42,356 bases of DNA from Bdellovibrionaceae bacterium UBA2316 (GTDB taxonomy: Bacteria > Bdellovibrionota > Bdellovibrionia > Bdellovibrionales > Bdellovibrionaceae). The notes below the pieces were generated by a model. The model was not told the origin of the DNA and did no database searches. It worked only from the letters and a program-made list of their open reading frames with translations. Location of the stretch: NCBI GenBank assembly GCA_002345205.1, contig DDVI01000055.1, positions 1-42,356 of the forward strand, in the 5' to 3' direction. How positions within the stretch are numbered: the first letter of the stretch is position 1; the number at the start of each line of letters is the position of its first letter. This document shows positions 41,426 through 42,356 of this stretch, piece after piece. The position numbers and the translations under genes were made by a program.

Positions 41426-42136
41426 ATTTCGGCACAAATCACGATTGAATTTTAATTTTTTGGCAATGGGTAGAAGATTATCAGCATCGCCCGGCGGGAA
41501 TCCACTTTTAATGTCCGTTTCGCTCATATCAGCGATTTCGTTAAATGGCTTCATTAAATCTAAGCAGGCGTCTTTTTTCTTTTGATTTTTATAGGTTACA
41601 GCAAGGTCATTTACCATGTCCATTTTTTCAAAAATGCTCATATAGGGCTCGCAGGCATCATAGACTTTGCGTAGAGCGTTTTCAGCCAAATCGTACGTTT
41701 TCTTAGAATAATAAGTCTTAAATAGCTTCAAATTTTTATTTTTAATTTTGCTACGACATAACTCATTCGTTTTATAATAAGGCTGAGTAAAACTGGCTCG
41801 GGCACCGCAAAAGTTGCTGCAGGCAGATTTTAAATTGTGAGAAACCTCAATCCTGTCGGTTGTCACACTAAATGTAATGGTACAGTCGTCCTGGCCGCCG
41901 TCGCCTTTTTGAAGACTGGTGTTATTTTCAACAATGCCTTCAACAAAGCAGGAGTGTCCATTACCACCGTAGGCATTAATCTTATAATAATGTCCTTTTT
42001 TACGGCTTGTTATCACCAGAGTTCCGGCACCGGTTTTAGCCAAGTATTCGCCAGCTTCAATAGGCGCGGCCTCAGAGGTTGTCGTAACCAAAGACAGCGC
42101 TGTAATTAAGTGAATAGGTAGTAGTAGTAAATTCAC
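41417..42136 (-). CDS. exported Cys-rich protein of unknown function
   Basis: A 239-aa protein from GTG at 42136 (AGGAGT upstream). Signal peptide MNLLLLPIHLITALSLVTTT, ending near SEAA. The first half is a beta-rich region with six or so Cys (GHSCFVEG, DDCTIT, SACSNFCGARASF), and the second half is helical (ENALRKVYDACEPYMSIFEK). Not recognised. Confidence 0.7.
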   Translation of the reverse strand: MNLLLLPIHLITALSLVTTTSEAAPIEAGEYLAKTGAGTLVITSRKKGHYYKINAYGGNGHSCFVEGIVENNTSLQKGDGGQDDCTITFSVTTDRIEVSHNLKSACSNFCGARASFTQPYYKTNELCRSKIKNKNLKLFKTYYSKKTYDLAENALRKVYDACEPYMSIFEKMDMVNDLAVTYKNQKKKDACLDLMKPFNEIADMSETDIKSGFPPGDADNLLPIAKKLKFNRDLCRNLQ

Positions 42137-42260
42137 AGAAACTCCTAAGTACGGGCCTGCCTTAATTGGAGCATTAAAGGGTGTTTCTCGTCACTATAAT
42201 CTTTTCATGTTCGAAGTTGCTTGTTTGGGTATTGCTAGACCTGCTATATACTTTGTCCAC

Positions 42261-42356
42261 ATGACAAATTCTAATATTCTATTCACTGATCTAAATTTAG
42301 AGCCAGCCCTTTTAAAAGCAATTGAAGAAACTGGCTACACCAAACCAACTCCTATC
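42261..42356 (+). CDS. DEAD-box RNA helicase (3' end outside window)
   Basis: Thirty-two codons from ATG at 42261: MTNSNILFTDLNLEPALLKA, then IEETGYTKPTPI. The aromatic residue, L.P.LL.AI and GY..PTPI form the Q motif that begins DEAD-box RNA helicases such as RhlE. The rest lies beyond the window. Confidence 0.8.
   Translation, partial: MTNSNILFTDLNLEPALLKAIEETGYTKPTPI

Noticed and set aside
1..42356. CRISPR array, tRNA, rRNA or insertion sequence
   Set aside because: No regularly spaced direct repeats, tRNA cloverleaf, rRNA stretch or transposase was seen on either strand.

Overview
The window looks like a chromosomal stretch of a low-GC member of the Bdellovibrionota (Bdellovibrio exovorus-like). 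The guess rests on a TIGR02147/DUF4423-family gene typical of that group, MotA and HD-GYP motility/signalling genes, an abundance of small exported proteins and lipoproteins, and AT-rich coding sequence. No rRNA or tRNA was seen, so the assignment is an inference.

Layout. (1) 1-3.6 kb, minus strand: a truncated MotA-type stator gene, a large membrane-anchored protein that looks like the C-terminal part of FliF joined to FliG, and an HD-GYP protein. (2) About 3.9-25.7 kb, plus strand: a compact integrative conjugative element (ICE) of about 22 kb. It starts with five very small genes. A long, tightly packed transfer operon follows: coupling protein fused to TraU, a GspE/PilB-type ATPase, a TraF/TrbB-type thioredoxin, pilin, TraL, a zinc-ribbon protein, an unknown, TraE, TraK, TraB, TraV, TraC, an unknown, TraH and TraG. 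Next come a cluster of inverted repeats (candidate oriT), MobC, a MOBP-type relaxase, an RHH-like or unknown protein, two tiny membrane or lipoproteins, an excisionase-like protein and a tyrosine integrase. A 16-bp imperfect direct repeat (15/16) near both ends is a candidate att pair. No obvious cargo genes were found. (3) 25.7-31.9 kb: a scarred region with a 5'-truncated second integrase, a TIGR02147 regulator divergent from two exported proteins, an AbiEi antitoxin pseudogene, a 35-nt inverted repeat pair 3.4 kb apart, a possible gene fragment, a HEAT-repeat protein and an LpxR-like outer-membrane protein that seems to lack its C-terminus. (4) 32-42.4 kb: ordinary chromosomal genes, including a TauE/SafE permease with DUF1634, a tyrosine phosphatase with a KefB-type antiporter, lipoproteins, a transglutaminase-elicitor-like exported protein, a rhomboid protease, rsmG, a DusC-like tRNA dihydrouridine synthase, an exported Cys-rich protein and the start of a DEAD-box helicase gene.

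How it fits together. The ICE genes specify an F-type (MPF_F) mating-pair apparatus, but with unusual parts. The VirD4-type coupling protein and TraU are one open reading frame with a signal-peptide-like segment at the join. A MshEN-containing GspE/PilB ATPase sits inside the operon. The relaxase is MOBP rather than MOBF or MOBH, and no TraW, TrbC or TraN was recognised. The FliF/FliG-like plus MotA pair at the left edge and the coupling protein-TraU fusion are the two most unusual gene architectures in the window.
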